64,000 bases of DNA from Phorcus lineatus (GCA_921293015.1 OV121092.1:26521264-26585263), one strand, 5' to 3'. Shown: positions 11,449-24,122, counted from the first letter of the stretch. The notes: generated by a model from the sequence alone, not told the origin. Numbers and translations are program-made.

Positions 11449-14400
11449 GCGTACACGCTTATTTGCCAATCACTCTCGCAATGGATTTTGTTATATTTTT
11501 TTCTCTTAAAAAATCTAAATATCACATTAATAAATTTATTCAGGTAAAAAGTGAAAATGCTTGGAACAATATATTGCATCTGAAAACAGGCAGTGTTTAG
11601 AATAATCAAAAAAACTTTTAATGTGAAATTTAGATTCAGACATGAATTGTTTTATTGCTTTATGATAAAGATTTGCTGAGACCTAACAGTAAAGGTAGGG
11701 AAAAAACCCAAGGACAAATGTTGTCGGAAATAAATTGTTTCGCATCCATCAAAACAAGTGAAATTGATCATGTTTTTGACCCACATCACACAAGACACAC
11801 TGACCCAGCCTTGAACTTTATTGACTTGTTAGGAGCTCTACCGCTACACTGACCAACCGGGAGATTATCTCCCCTTCCTCTGTAACTCTTGAGTTTTTGA
11901 TAAGAGTAATAATGTATATGAAAAATCTTGTGTGGTTGTCAATCAGCCTGAAACATTAATTTCATATCAATCTTGATGCCAAAATGAAATGATAACCTTA
12001 AATTTGCGTGGTTTTTGCTTTAAGAATTGCAATGCAACACTGCATGATACTTGCAATTCAGTAAAGTGGAGTTTCCGTTTTTAAATAGTTATTTAATTCT
12101 ATCATTCTTAATTACTTCTGATTATTTAAATATCTGAGATTTTATGCAAAAATTACATCAATAAAATAAAAATAAAAATACTCAAAATAATAGTTTAAAG
12201 ATCTATTTGATTATAAGTAAGTTACATTTTGTTTCACTTACATGCACTCTATGGGAGATCAAAACAGAAGTCAGTGAGTTGAGGAAATTATAGAATGTGG
12301 CGTATCTTAAATATTTTTTTATATTTTGTCTGGCAACAGGAACAAAACATTAGTAGTTACAACTAACAAAGCTGTCATTAGATTTGTTTGAGCCAGGGTT
12401 TTCCTGACAACCAGATAAGTGCAACTAATGTACCTGTCACTTTCAATCCTTGAAATATACATGCAGACGTCAGTTTCTTCATTCTGATAAATGCTGAGAG
12501 CAGGATCGAGGTCTCTGGATTGAGTGATATGAAAGTCACATATGTAAAAAGAAAGAAATGGACAAATTTTTGGTTTTCTTTGTGTGTAATTATTGAGATT
12601 ATTGTGTTCACTTTTTAGGGCCGTAGTCTCTTGAAGAGCTAATGAGGTTCCTGCCATTGATGATAAGTGACATCTTTTTCGGCAAATGTACCTTTGTCTG
12701 GAAACAATTAACTGAACATGTTTAACTTGTTTTCCTTTGAGCAGGGTTGATTTCTTTTACCATACTGAAACAATTTCTTTGCAGAAGCTTTATTCAGTAA
12801 TGTAATTCAGAAATATCATGGGGGCCACTACTTTACACCAATGAGATTTGCTGCGCTTAATTCATATATGTATATAATATCTATATCCACAAATGTTGGT
12901 GCAATGTAGGAAGGCTTTGATTATCCAGTGATGGAGACTTGCACAAATTCCGCCTTGCAGTGGAAGTGTGAAGATGTAACTGTTAACACAAACATTTAAG
13001 TTCTTTGCATATACAACATTTATTCCTTCAATAAAAAACATTTTCACTTTTGAGGAAGTTTATTTGCCACAACAGATTTAATAGAAGTCGCCCAAGGGAT
13101 GAAATTCAAACTCGGAAGGCGGTGAGGGCATTCAAACACATGCAATATGATCCCTCCCAAGGTTCTGCCTTTCAAGTCCGATTTCCTATGTGGGATGTTA
13201 CATGTAATCTAAACCAGCCATCAGATATTTTTAGTCTGCTCATCTGCTTCTTAATTCCGTAAATTTTACTTGATTGACTGAGTGTCATCTTCAATTTGGA
13301 AATTGCCTTTGATAATTGTCCCTGAAGCATTTTGAAACAAGGAAATTTTGTAGATAACAGTGTCTATTGGTACATTTGGTCCTTGTAAACATGAATTGTA
13401 TTGAATCAAAGCTCACCAAATAACCAAAGATTTTTTGGGCATCCTATGTTGAAGAACTCTCCAGACACCATTGATTTGGTGACATTTAATTGACATTATA
13501 TTTTGGGATTCATATATTCTTTCAGCCACATGGCAATCATTCGACAATCTATTTCCTCTCTCATTGCCAAAATAAAAAGCTTTCGGTTAAATAAGCAAGC
13601 TTTCAATTAGTGAATTTTGGTGGTCAAAACCTAATATTAGAAATAAAGAGAATATTAAACGACATCCCATTTAATAAAATTGTTTTTGAACGAGTGAGTG
13701 GTTAGGTGTTTAATGACAGTGTCATTATCTACACCTAAACAGTGCAATCCTGCAACAAAGAAGTTGTAAATCCATAGAACTTGTTCTATATTGAAGAAAG
13801 TTGCTATCATGACCATTGTAGCCAGCCGTTGACATTGAGACGAAATACTTAACATTTATGACGTCATGTGACAGTGTTACATAAGGTGTGATTACATTGT
13901 AGCTGGATTTTTTAAAGAGTGGTATCTAACAGGCGATTGAGTAATAAATTCACTTAAGAGTGATCGAGTTCTCACGAACAGCTTCTGGTCGGCCATCTTG
14001 GTTTTGTTTTCATCAATGAAATATAAATTTGTAGTATCCATTAACATGGGCCAAAAAACGGAAACCTTTTCTCGTGATCTACATCTGAGGGAATTGCTTT
14101 TATATTTACTGGTAAATCAGTCATGTAAAAACCCAGCCATTATCCAGAAATGTCATCCATTGATAATCACACATAGACGTGGCTTCCGTGGATAGACAGC
14201 GGAATTGATGGGAAGCAAATCTGTAGAAGTGTTCCGTTGCATATCATAATGGCCTAGAAGTTAGGTTTTATTACGTTAACGCCGTTTGAGAAGTCATGTA
14301 TGATTTGTGGTAATTGAAAGATACTCAAAGCAGCTAGCCAATCATTTTGCAATATGCAATTTTCAATAATGAAGATAGGAAGCCTTGGACAAGATTTTTC

Positions 14401-14624
14401 AAGATCTCTCAGTGCTGAGATAGTCTGAGGCTAAGGTTTTTGTAAAGTCTTTACGATCATCTTAGCATTAAGAGAACTTTGGAAATAAGAAAATTATAAT
14501 TATTAAAGTTATATTCCTACTTCTTTATTTTCTGAAATAAAAACTTTTCTAGACTTGCTAAAGTGTATAAGACTTGCTTTTATGTTTGTATCTTGTATGT
14601 TTGCTTATAAACTAATGCTTTTAT
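11449..14624. other. Unique sequence, no gene seen
   Basis: The longest open frame is 112 codons on the minus strand (12319-12657) and has no recognisable domain or flanking splice pattern. A short GAGTGAGTGG word at about 13690 may be the remnant of a reverse-oriented ACTC tail. Confidence 0.45.
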
Positions 14625-14636
14625 TCTTGTTTTCTA

Positions 14637-14692
14637 CACATCGCTAATGGCTGAAATATTGCCCAAGCGGGGTGAAACAATAGCTCACTCAC
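14637..14692 (+). mobile_element. Ultrashort 56-bp retroposon, second copy
   Basis: Reads CACATCGCTAATGGCTGAAA, then GCCCAAGCGGGGTGAAAC, then a short ACTC tail. It is flanked by TCTTGTTTTCTA and TCTTGTTTTATA (14625-14636 and 14693-14704), one mismatch. The stem has decayed at its CpG positions. It starts within about four bases of the copies at 1954 and 51422. Confidence 0.75.
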
Positions 14693-14796
14693 TCTTGTTT
14701 TATAGTTAAAGGAATGTATGTATGCTTTAGATTGCCAATGATGTTTTTTCTTGTTTTATGGTTGTATGTCTATATGCTTTCGATAACGAGAGAGCT

Positions 14797-14825
14797 AATT
14801 ATTTTCTTTTTTCTTCCAGGTAAGT
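14797..14825 (+). promoter_or_regulatory. Candidate recursive splice site
   Basis: TTATTTTCTTTTTTCTTCCAG ends at 14819 and is followed at once by GTAAGT at 14820. A strong pyrimidine tract plus CAG directly joined to a consensus 5' splice site is the definition of a recursive (ratchet) splice site, used to remove very long introns in steps in flies and vertebrates. The surrounding DNA is long and gene-poor, as expected for such an intron. It could instead be an ordinary exon that happens to begin GTAAGT. Confidence 0.55.
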
Positions 14826-14876
14826 ACCATGCTGACCTTTGTATTGCCTCAAGTGTTCTTGTTGAAATCTTGGCAG
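14820..14876 (+). CDS. Candidate 57-bp exon (recursive-splice or cassette exon)
   Basis: Bounded by the strong 3' splice site ending at 14819 and by CAG followed by GTATGTAAG at 14877. Fifty-seven bases is 19 codons. Two of three frames are open. Read from the third base, it gives KYHADLCIASSVLVEILA, a protein-like string. Read from the first base, it gives VSTMLTFVLPQVFLLKSWQ. No protein family was recognised. In the vertebrate recursive-splicing model, a downstream 5' splice site like this one defines the temporary exon, which is normally skipped. The host gene is not visible here. Confidence 0.4.
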
Positions 14877-14877
14877 G

Positions 14878-15219
14878 TATGTAAGTTGAAATACTACGTC
14901 TCGAAAAAGAAAACAGTTTATTTAACAATAAAACAATTATTTACTACAAAACATGAATTTTTTTAATCAATTTGTGTCAATTAAATTGTGTCCAAAAATT
15001 TTTTCTGGTTTTGATAATGGATCATGAAGTATATAGAAACAAACAAATACAAATGTTAATATTTTTTAGTTGTTTCTGTATTATTCGAAACAACTAATTT
15101 ATTTGACTGTGCATTGACTCTAGATAGAAAGAAGTATTATCATTGGTTGAAATTGTTTGGCTTTTAGTTTGTGCTGCATTTTTCTCTGCATGCTGAAGGA
15201 ATCAGTCTGAGAAGTGCTC
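14878..15219. other. Unique sequence, no gene seen
   Basis: A+T-rich sequence downstream of the candidate recursive exon, with no further exon-like feature. Confidence 0.4.
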
Positions 15220-15280
15220 ATATTAAAACAGAGGTTAGGATAGGATTTTAGACTTGGGGCTACCTCTGTGGGAAGAGAAT
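15220..15280 (+). mobile_element. Relic of the 470-bp inverted-repeat element (one end)
   Basis: ACAGAGGTTAGGATAGGATT, then GGGGCTACCTCTGTGGGAAG and AGAATG, parallels the 3' terminal repeat of the element at 25074-25543 (CAAAGGTTGTATAGGAATT, then GGAGCTACCTCTGTTGGGAG and AGAATG). It is diverged, and the other end was not located. Confidence 0.5.
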
Positions 15281-16085
15281 GCACTCATCACCTGCAAGAC
15301 AGTTAACATTATTTGCAACAGCAAGGTATTCGATTTATAAAGTTTTTGTTCAACCTTTCTGAAATGAAAATACAAACTGACTACTTTCAATCTCACAGCC
15401 TACATTTGCATTATGAAAATGTAAGTAAGACGTAAACAAGCCCAATCTGATGTTTCTTTCCTTAAGGATGTTCGCTCCTCAGTCACAGTTACAAAATTCG
15501 AATAACCTTAAATCTTAATGTTTTAAAAAAGTAAACCAAAATGAAGCAGTAATTTCTCAATTTTGACGATTTCTGACTAAATTTTCATCAAAATAAAGAA
15601 ACGTAGTAATGAGTGGGAGAAAGCATGTCATTAGTCCAAAAAAGGCTTGAATGTTGATAATTTAATTGAAATGTTTGAATACATGATTTGCCCTAGCGGC
15701 TAAAACCCCACAGTACCATACATATTTTTTACTTTTTTCTGGCAGAAGATAATGTCAACTCTAACATGTTTTCATATTAAAAAATTTAATACAGGAACTA
15801 ATTAAAATTCAAGATTTCTCAGAAAAGGTCATCATTTTCCCACAGCTCCCATGTTAAAACTCTGACTGACAGATGGATCTTTGTCTCAAAAAAACCCACT
15901 CTCACCTCTATTTTTTATGGTGGGTATTTCAAGCAAATACACTAAACCTTTGAAAAAAACAAGTTAGAAAAAAAGTTTAATACTTTAAATGCTATGATCA
16001 CAGATGATCTGTTCTACTTTCAGAAGAATAATTGATATATATGACTTAATTTTTATCTTTAAAGGTTATATGAAAAACCTTTTTT
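15281..16085. other. Unique sequence, no gene seen
   Basis: A+T-rich sequence without exon-like or repeat structure. Confidence 0.45.
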
Positions 16086-16095
16086 AACTCTCCAG

Positions 16096-16348
16096 TCCCG
16101 CCAGGGGCTCGGCAACTTTGTCTGCAGTAGAGAACTGTTCTACTCGCAGTCAGGTTTGGGTGAAATGCTACACTGAAATTCAGCGCAGTACCACCCGTGT
16201 TTCGCTAGTTCCAGCCGATGCTCGCAGGTTTCACCGCAATGCATAATCACTATAGTGTTGCAGGCTTTCTCCCTGCAATAATACTAGCAGCCGCGATATA
16301 AGTGAAATAATCTTAAAAGCGCCGTTAAACCCCAACTCACCTCACCTC
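16096..16348 (+). mobile_element. SINE copy starting just after the T-loop
   Basis: Starts TCCCGCCAGGGGCTCGG, exactly after GGTTCGAA of the full-length element. It is flanked by a perfect 10-bp duplication AACTCTCCAG (16086-16095 and 16349-16358). The body and the tail (GATATAAGTGAAATAATC, GCCGTTAAAC, CACCTCACCTC) are otherwise well preserved. Confidence 0.92.
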
Positions 16349-16358
16349 AACTCTCCAG

Positions 16359-17169
16359 CTTTGCTCAACAAGAACATGTATACATCATTTCCATCTATAA
16401 ACCTATTTTTTCTGAGAATTTTAAAAAATCTGGGTAGTTGATCATATGAATACTTATTGCTGTTCGAGATGAAATTAATTTAATCATTTCTATGGTTTTA
16501 TCACCAAAAACAGTTGTTGGCCTCAAGCAAAGAACTTTTTGGTCTTGAAAACTCTGGATGATTAATGAGAAAAAGCTGTAGTTCTTTGTCATTTAAACTG
16601 AAAAGTGGCAAAAGCAGAACTTTATTCTGGGTGAAATACAAATCTAACTTACCTTTAACCTTGACATTTGCAAGGACTTTGACCTTGACTTTTGCCTGGA
16701 GTTTGACTTTGGCAAAGGGGAAAAGTTAATTAGACTGGGGAACAATTGGTCCACAACACTATTGTTTTAACCTTCATTCAATTTATTTTCTTGTTTGACA
16801 TTTTCAATACCGTTTCCTGATAAATCAACACCGATTATGTTGGTAGATACATATTGTAAATTGGTACTGAATGTCATGTCTATTTTTCTCTTGAAGACTT
16901 CTTAAAATTTGTCATATTTGACGTGTAAACATAAAAGGCCGTTTCCGTCCTACTCATTATTAATGGTAATTCAAGGTTATTAGTCATGTAAACAGTTCCT
17001 AATGCAGTTATTGTGATCTTATTGATTTCTTCATCCCTATTGTTGCACTAAAAGAACAACAACATTGGCCTTCACATTGTTCTTTGAAAACCTTGTTTCT
17101 CTTTCTATTTGAAGTACTTGAATAGAATTATTAGTTCTGCCGTAAAAAAGATTATCCATTTGCAAATTC
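16359..17169. other. Unique sequence, no gene seen
   Basis: Contains a small cluster of TTGACCTTGAC/TTTGACTTTGG words at 16655-16715 that resemble nuclear-receptor half-sites. No gene lies beside them. Confidence 0.4.
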
Positions 17170-19209
17170 TTGCTAAAAACCTTAGGTTCTTGGACATGAA
17201 GACATATCTGTATCTCTATCTAGAACCATTACATCAAGAACCTAAGGTTCTTGGACATGAAGACACATCTCTATCTCTTTCAAGAATCCATAATGTTAAG
17301 AATCTAAGGTTCCTTCCGGACATGTAAACATATCCGTATCTTTTTCTAGAAGCATTACATCAAGAACCTAAGGCATGTAAGCACATCTGTATATCTGTTT
17401 AGAAGCTATTACATCAAGAACCTAAGGCATGTAAACACATCTGCATCTTTTTCTAGAAGCTATTACATCAAGAACCTAAGGCATGTAAGCACATCTGTAT
17501 ATCTGTTTAGAAGCTATTAAATCAAGAACCTAATTGTAAGCACATCTGTATATCTGTTTAGAAGCCATTACATCAAGAACCTAAGGCATGTAAACACATC
17601 TGCATCTTTTTTTAGAAGCATTACATCAAGAACCTAAGGCATGTAAGCACATCTGTATATCTGTTTAGAAGCTATTAAATCAAGAACCTAATTGTAAGCA
17701 CATCTGTATATCTGTTTAGAAGCCATTACATCAAGAACCTAAGGCATGTAAGCACATCTGTATATCTGTTTAGAAGCCATTACATCAAGAACCTAAGGCA
17801 TGTAAACACATCTGCATCTTTTTTTAGAAGCATTACATCAAGAACCTAAGGCATGTAAGCACATCTGTATATCTGTTTAGAAGCCATTACATCAAGAACC
17901 TAAGGCATGTAAGCACATCTGTATATCTGTTTAGAAGCTATTACATCAAGGACCTAAGGCATGTAAGCACATCTGTAGATCTGTTTAGAAGCCTTTACAT
18001 CAAGGACCTAAGGCATGTAAGCACATCTGTATATCTGTTTAGAAGCTATTACATCAAGAACCTAAGGCATGTAAACACATCTGCATCTTTTTCTAGAAGC
18101 CTTTACATCAAGAACCTAAGGCATGTAAGCACATCTGTATATCTGTTTAGAAGCCTTTACATCAAGAACCTAAGGCATGTAAGCACATCTGTATATCTGT
18201 TTAGAAGCCTTTACATCAAGAACCTAAGGCATGTAAGCACATCTGTAGATCTGTTTAGAAGCCTTTACATCAAGGACCTAAGGCATGTAAGCACATCTGT
18301 ATATCTGTTTAGAAGCTATTACATCAAGGACCTAAGGCATGTAAGCACATCTCTATATCTGTTTAGAAGCTATTACATCAAGAACCTAAGGCATGTAAGC
18401 ACCTCTGTATATCTGTTTAGAAGCTATTACATCAAGAACCTAAGGCATGTAAGCACATCTGTATATCTGTTTAGAAGCTATTACATCAAGAACCTAAGGC
18501 ATGTAAGCACATCTGTATATCTGTTTAGAAGCTATTACATCAAGAACCTAAGGCATGTAAGCACATCTGTATATCTGTTTAGAAGCTATTACATCAAGAA
18601 CCTAATTGTAAGCACATCTGTATATCTGTTTAGAAGCTATTACATCAAGAACCTAATTGTATATATAAGCACATCTGTATATCTGTTTAGAAGCTATTAC
18701 ATCAAGAACCTAATTGTAAGCACATCTGTATATCTGTTTAGAAGCTATTACATCAAGAACCTAATTGTAAGCACATCTGTATATCTGTTTAGAAGCCATT
18801 ACATCAAGAACCTAAGGCATGTAAGCACATCTGTATATCTGTTTAGAAGCTATTACATCAAGAACCTAATTGTAAGCACATCTGTATATCTGTTTAGAAG
18901 CTATTACATCAAGAACCTAATTGTAAGCACATCTGTATATCTGTTTAGAAGCTATTACATCAAGAACCTAATTGTAAGCACATCTGTATATCTGTTTAGA
19001 AGCTATTACATCAAGAACCTAATTGTAAGCACATCTGTATATCTGTTTAGAAGCTATTACATCAATAACCTAATTGTAAGCACATCTGTATATCTGTTTA
19101 GAAGCTATTACATCAAGAACCTAATTGTAAGCACATCTGTATATCTGTTTAGAAGCCATTACATCAAGAACCTAAGGCATGTAAACACATCTGTATCTTT
19201 TTCTAGAAG
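17170..19209 (+). repeat. 51/54-bp minisatellite array, about 38 copies
   Basis: The unit runs from AAGAACCTAAGG through ATGTAAGCACATCTGTATAT and CTGTTTAGAAG to CTATTACATC. There are two length states: 54 bp with CCTAAGGCATGTAAG, and 51 bp with CCTAATTGTAAG. The 51-bp form takes over the right side (18600-19130), the 54-bp form the middle. The leftmost two or three units are older, longer and include the near-palindrome AAGAACCTAAGGTTCTT plus GGACATG. A third variant (AAACACATCTGCATCTTTTT) is interspersed and also occurs at the right edge. Confidence 0.95.
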
Positions 19210-19320
19210 CATTACATTAAAAAAACCAAAAAACTTTGTGGTCATGGTAATGACGTCTTAAATGAGTAGCTTTTTGCGCTATGTTTAATCACATTTAGCT
19301 TAATGTATCAGTATATCCAA

Positions 19321-19790
19321 ATTTTCTTTATGATCTAATAATGATAATGATGATGATTTTAATGATGATAATGATGATCATTCTATCCACTACACCCCCA
19401 TGCTGGTTTTCACGTCCTAGGAGGAACATTTTAATAATGATCATTATAACAATAGTACTAAAAATAATGTGGATATTTGTATGGTGCTTTTTCCACATGA
19501 TCTTTCCATAGGCTAAAAGCGCTAAGTGCATAATTACCTTGAAGGTAGTGAACTTTCAAAGCAGCTAATTAGCGCTCAGCAGACCATATAGGCCTGTACA
19601 TCCTGGTTTTCAGGTACCCATTTAAGAGCTGGGTCGACTGAGTGCAATGTGGATAAAGTGCCTTGCCCAAGGACACAACATAGCCAGATCACAAATTTGT
19701 TATATCTTCACCATTTTTTTAACCCGGGCCGTTGGCGCCAGAAGTCAGCCTGCAACCCAATACACCACTGTTCTTACACACCATTGTGCT
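19321..19790 (+). mobile_element. Dispersed repeat with (ATGATA)n head
   Basis: Begins with an AATGATAATGATGATG run. It continues with a variable middle containing AGCGCTAAGTGCATAATTACC and GCTGGGTCGACTGAGTGCAA, and closes with TGCCTTGCCCAAGGACACAAC and AACCCGGGCC. The GCCTTGCCCAAGGACACAAC block is a widespread marine-animal repeat motif. Family assignment and exact ends are not certain. No target duplication was identified. Confidence 0.55.
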
Positions 19791-19799
19791 TCATTTTAG

Positions 19800-20511
19800 C
19801 ACGTTAATTGTTTATTCATTACCTGGGTTGTGAAAAATTGGTGATAGACAAAGTTCAGGACACTGACCCTAACACTGTAATGATAATTGAAGATTTATTA
19901 CTTCTTGTAGTGTTGATAGAATGGTGTAATTTCATCAGAATCTAATTCCAATTCTTTCCCTATCTCAGAAATACTTCCTGTTCAGAATATTGGCCATTGC
20001 TTATAAATTGGTTAATCATGAATGGACTTTTACTAGGATGTTGAAGAATCATTGCTGACTAATATAATGTTCAATTATGGATTGTGCCTGGAAGTTGGTC
20101 AAGATTTTACATTAAAGGTTATCATGTACTGCATTCAATATCAAGGAATAAGGAATATTCTGTGTTTAGTTGAAATAGGAATTATAAAGATAATGTATGT
20201 CATTGACAGAAAACAAAATTACCCTGCCTTCCACATTGAGCATGGATCATGGAGACTGAATAGTTGAGTACCACAAGATTCTGAGTGTCATGTTTACAGG
20301 AATATTTACTTAATAAAGAAACACAGTGATTTTCATGCTGTTCATTTGGCTCAAAACTTCAGTTATGATATTTATTTAAAACATCTCACATGTTTATCCA
20401 AAAAAGCCAAATACATGACAGTAATAAGCTTTCAATGAAAATTATCAACACCTTATTTGGCATCTGCAAAGCAGTATTCACATGTATCATTTACATGAAT
20501 GCTATTAATAT
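19800..20511. other. Unique sequence, no gene seen
   Basis: Two short open frames occur (20052-20267 and the start of 20390-20665), with no domain; the second runs into the SINE. Confidence 0.45.
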
Positions 20512-20524
20512 ACCAAACCTATCA

Positions 20525-20842
20525 GAGCGGGATAGCGCAGTGGTTAGCGTGTCCGGCTTCGGATCGAGAGGTCCATGGTTCGAATCCATCCAGGGGCTCG
20601 GCAACTTTGTCTGCAGTAGAGAACTGCTTTACACACAGTCAGGTTTGGGTGCAATGCTACACTGAATTTCAGTGCAGTAGCACTCATGGTTTGCCAGTTC
20701 CAGCTGATTCCCGCAGGTTTCACTGCAATGCATAGCCACAATAGTGTTGCGGGCTTTCTGCCAGCAATGATACTAGCAGCCACGATATAAGTGAAATATT
20801 CTTGAAAGCAGCGTTAAACCCCATATCACCTCACCTTACCTC
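20525..20842 (+). mobile_element. tRNA-derived SINE, full length
   Basis: Complete copy with box A TAGCGCAGTGGTTAGCG, box B GGTTCGAATCC and CACCTCACCTTACC tail. It is flanked by a perfect 13-bp duplication ACCAAACCTATCA (20512-20524 and 20843-20855). Confidence 0.95.
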
Positions 20843-20855
20843 ACCAAACCTATCA

Positions 20856-22165
20856 ACTCAAATTTTATCTTCTACCGGTTTCAAATAAGTCTCAACATTT
20901 GTTTAACTTTTATATAATCGCTGTGTAATTTTAATTGATTTTTTATCAGAGTTGAGCCCTGAAAGTTGTGAAAATTGTCACTTAACATGACCAATTAGCA
21001 TGAAAATAACGTTTTTTGTAACAATCATTAGATCTCAAAAGAATGGCCATATATAATGAAAGTAGGAACCTGCGCAGTGCAGCTTAAAAAGAGGAATTTA
21101 TAAAGTGTAGCAACTTAGTTTAACCACTGAATTGAATATAGTTCAAAATCATTCTGAAAGACCTGTTTACAGGAGTTTGTTAAAATAAGAAAAGGCTTTT
21201 CTAGAATGTCCTAAAAACTGCCGTATTATGTGCTTTTCAAACATAAAAAAAGCAGAAAGCAAAACCTTATTTAAATAGAAAAAAGAAAGACCTTAGATAA
21301 ATCTCTGACACTTGAAAATTTGTTACTTTGAGGTCTGCTTTTAACTATAAATCATTTTCAGATCTATTAACTTTTTTTCAAATGATTCATTTCAGTTGCT
21401 ATTTTCGTCAATGGATTTCCAATCTTTGCCAAGGTTCTCAGTTGCAAAATTGATTGAAAGTCAAGTGATCTGTATGTTTTCCTGCTGAAGATACATTCAT
21501 CTAAAACCTGAGATACTTAATCAAATTATTTTAGAGAACTCTTGGAAATGTTGAAAAGAAAATGGTTGACCCTAATTTTATTGAAGTAAAACTATGTTAC
21601 ACAGGAAGATTTCTTTAGGTTTGTTACACTGTTACACAATGTGAATGATTGTTACAATCTTAAAGGGGCCTCTAGCATGTTTTTTGTTATTTTTATTTCG
21701 TTACAATTTTCCAATTGCATATTCTTATATGCAAAAAAAGTTTCTTTAAAGGTATAAAACTAGTTATTATTCATCCTGATTCTCTATAGTATAATCTCGG
21801 ATGTCAAAAACTGCACCAGGCCATTTTAGTGTGAACACCTTTTAAGCATTTGAGTGGTAATTTGATTTTCATTTAGCTTAACAATCTTGATAGAATCTCA
21901 TAAAAAAAATCCTTGTATTGGTTGGATATTTGTCTTGCAATTGTTGAAAACCTTTAACTTTTTAAAGAATTTGTTTTATTGAACTTCTATCAATATTGAT
22001 TCATATAATATTTAATATAAAATTTTTTGTGCATATATTGTTTGATTTTTGAGCTCCAATCACCAGTTTCAATTCAAGTTTTTCTAACTCAACAGTTAAT
22101 ATTAAAATAAATTTAAAAATTTATTGAAAAGTTTGTAATTATCAAACTGTATCTTTCTCCCTCCA
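20856..22165. other. Unique A+T-rich sequence, no gene seen
   Basis: No exon-like or repeat structure was found. Confidence 0.45.
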
Positions 22166-22170
22166 AAAAA

Positions 22171-22610
22171 AGATGGAGGCTATTAAAATTGTCACTTTGC
22201 ATGTCGAGGGTCGGATATTGAGAACCTTCATCACCCATTCCCACAAAAGGTTCCCTCTCATCTCTGGCTTTTGGGTATAACCTTTGCATTTTGAAAGGAA
22301 AAGAGAATGAAAAATTAAAATTAAAAATCTAAAAGATTGACACTATTGTCACTTTACATGTCGAGGATCGGATATTGAGAACCTTCATCACCCATTCCCA
22401 CCAAAGGTTCTCTCTTATTTCTCGCGGTTGGGTACAACCTTTATATTTTGAATGCAACGAGAACGAGAAATTAAAATTAAAAATCTAAAAGATGGGGACT
22501 ATTGTCACTTTACATGTCGAGGGTCGGATTTTGAGAACCACCATCACCCATTCCCACCAAAGGTTACTGTCTCATCTGTGGCTGTTGGCCGCTATCTATG
22601 CTGTTTGAAT
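22171..22610 (+). repeat. About 160-bp tandem repeat, three copies
   Basis: Units start near 22171, 22334 and 22490. Shared blocks are TTGTCACTTT(G/A)CATGTCGAGG, TTGAGAACC, CATCACCCATTCCCAC and AAATTAAAATTAAAAATCTA. The third unit diverges at its 3' end near 22600. Confidence 0.85.
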
Positions 22611-24110
22611 TGCCTCCACAGATCAATATGATACCACAGCAATAGTGTAAAATAAGTGGGCACTGCATTGCATTCAGTAGTCTCTTTTGCTCTGTTCATA
22701 GGAACTGTCGAGTGGTCAGTCAGGAGCTTGTGTGTTCGATAAAGCAAGTTTGTATTTTGGATGAAACAGCCTTTCAAACATTTTTTTGGAAAATCATATT
22801 TGGGTGCAGTCACTTATTTTCATCTTCTGATACGGGCTCCTTAACACCTCTGGATATTTTGGATTGGATTCAAAGTTTTACGCTGGACACTACGCAAGTT
22901 TGTGTTGGATAAAACAGTGCTTATGTTCCAATTCAGAAATTGTGTTTGATTGTCTACTAAACATTTCTGAAAAAGGACTTGCCTTCAGTAACATTTTCCC
23001 CTATGGATGTGTACAATTGGATATGATGAATTACACTCTATAATACACAGTGATATAAAGTTGTTTTGAAGGAATATGAAAATTTATTTTCTTCACATTT
23101 TTCTTACTGCAATGATTTAAAAGTACCAATTAAACAAAAGGCAAATTTGCTGCCTAGTCCATTATGAACTCTTGGATAATTTGTGCCACTGAAACAGCAT
23201 TGAGTATTGGAAAGAAAACATTGTGTGCTTGTTGATAGGCATTGTGCATTGATTAATACAGGGTTGTGCGCTCAGTCTATTGTTATTTACTGATGAAGAT
23301 GAAGTCTTTGATGGGAGAATGTTGGAAGAAAGATAACGGTGCTGATCACAGGAGTAAGGAACATGTCCTGCAGGTTTGAATATTTCTTCTATTTGACTTT
23401 GAATATACAACTATCTTTCAACAATGCATATACCTGGTCTAAAGAATAAATCGCTTTTTTGGTTAACTAGGCTACTCTTTTCTATTTATGATGCTTCCAG
23501 GTTCTACATGTAAAATTGTTTCCAATGAATTATATCACAGACTCTCTATGAAGAATGTCTTGAATGAAATGAAATGTAAATAAAATTATATAGATGTTTT
23601 ACAAAAAAAAATGTTTGGCCATGAAATATGATTAAAACCTTTAGGAGGTAAAATATTAATAGCAGTACTCTGTATTCTAATGGGAGTAAGAAATCTATCT
23701 TGTTTGTTCACCATGATAGTCATGCACTTATGTTTTGTTCAAGAGCGCATGTAATTGAAAGTAAGCAGGTTTCACTCTTATGCCTTTCCTGCTATTTTGT
23801 AGGATTTCTGTCTATTAGATGAAAAAGTCATAAGAGTGACTTTGAACACAAATTTCTCTTTACTTCATCTTTATACATGCATGTCTCTCAAAAGCTTGTT
23901 CATGAGAAATTCAATTACTGCAACTAAACATAGGGGAACAGCTGTTGATTAAAGATAGAAGAGAGATTCACTTAATGAGTTAACCTGCTGTCATGCTGAC
24001 AGGAACATGTCATTATTAATTGACTTGTCTTCTGCTCCCTTTCAACGAAGGTAGTCAACATGTTAGCTTGCTTCCACTGTACCCTATGCTGGTGCACTTC
24101 AGAGACCTCC
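22611..24110. other. Unique sequence, no gene seen
   Basis: No convincing exon. The 82-codon minus-strand frame at 23162-23410 and the 69-codon frame at 23972-24181 have no recognisable features. Confidence 0.45.
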
Positions 24111-24122
24111 ATTGTTCCATCA

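Noticed and set aside
13685-13725. Reverse-strand SINE tail (GAGTGAGTGG...GTGTTTAA)
   Set aside because: Only about 25 bp resemble a reversed tail and no body follows; not counted as a reverse copy.
17170-19209. CRISPR-like repeat spacing in the 51/54-bp and 109-bp arrays
   Set aside because: Units are contiguous and similar along their whole length; there are no unique spacers and no cas genes, and the DNA is eukaryotic.
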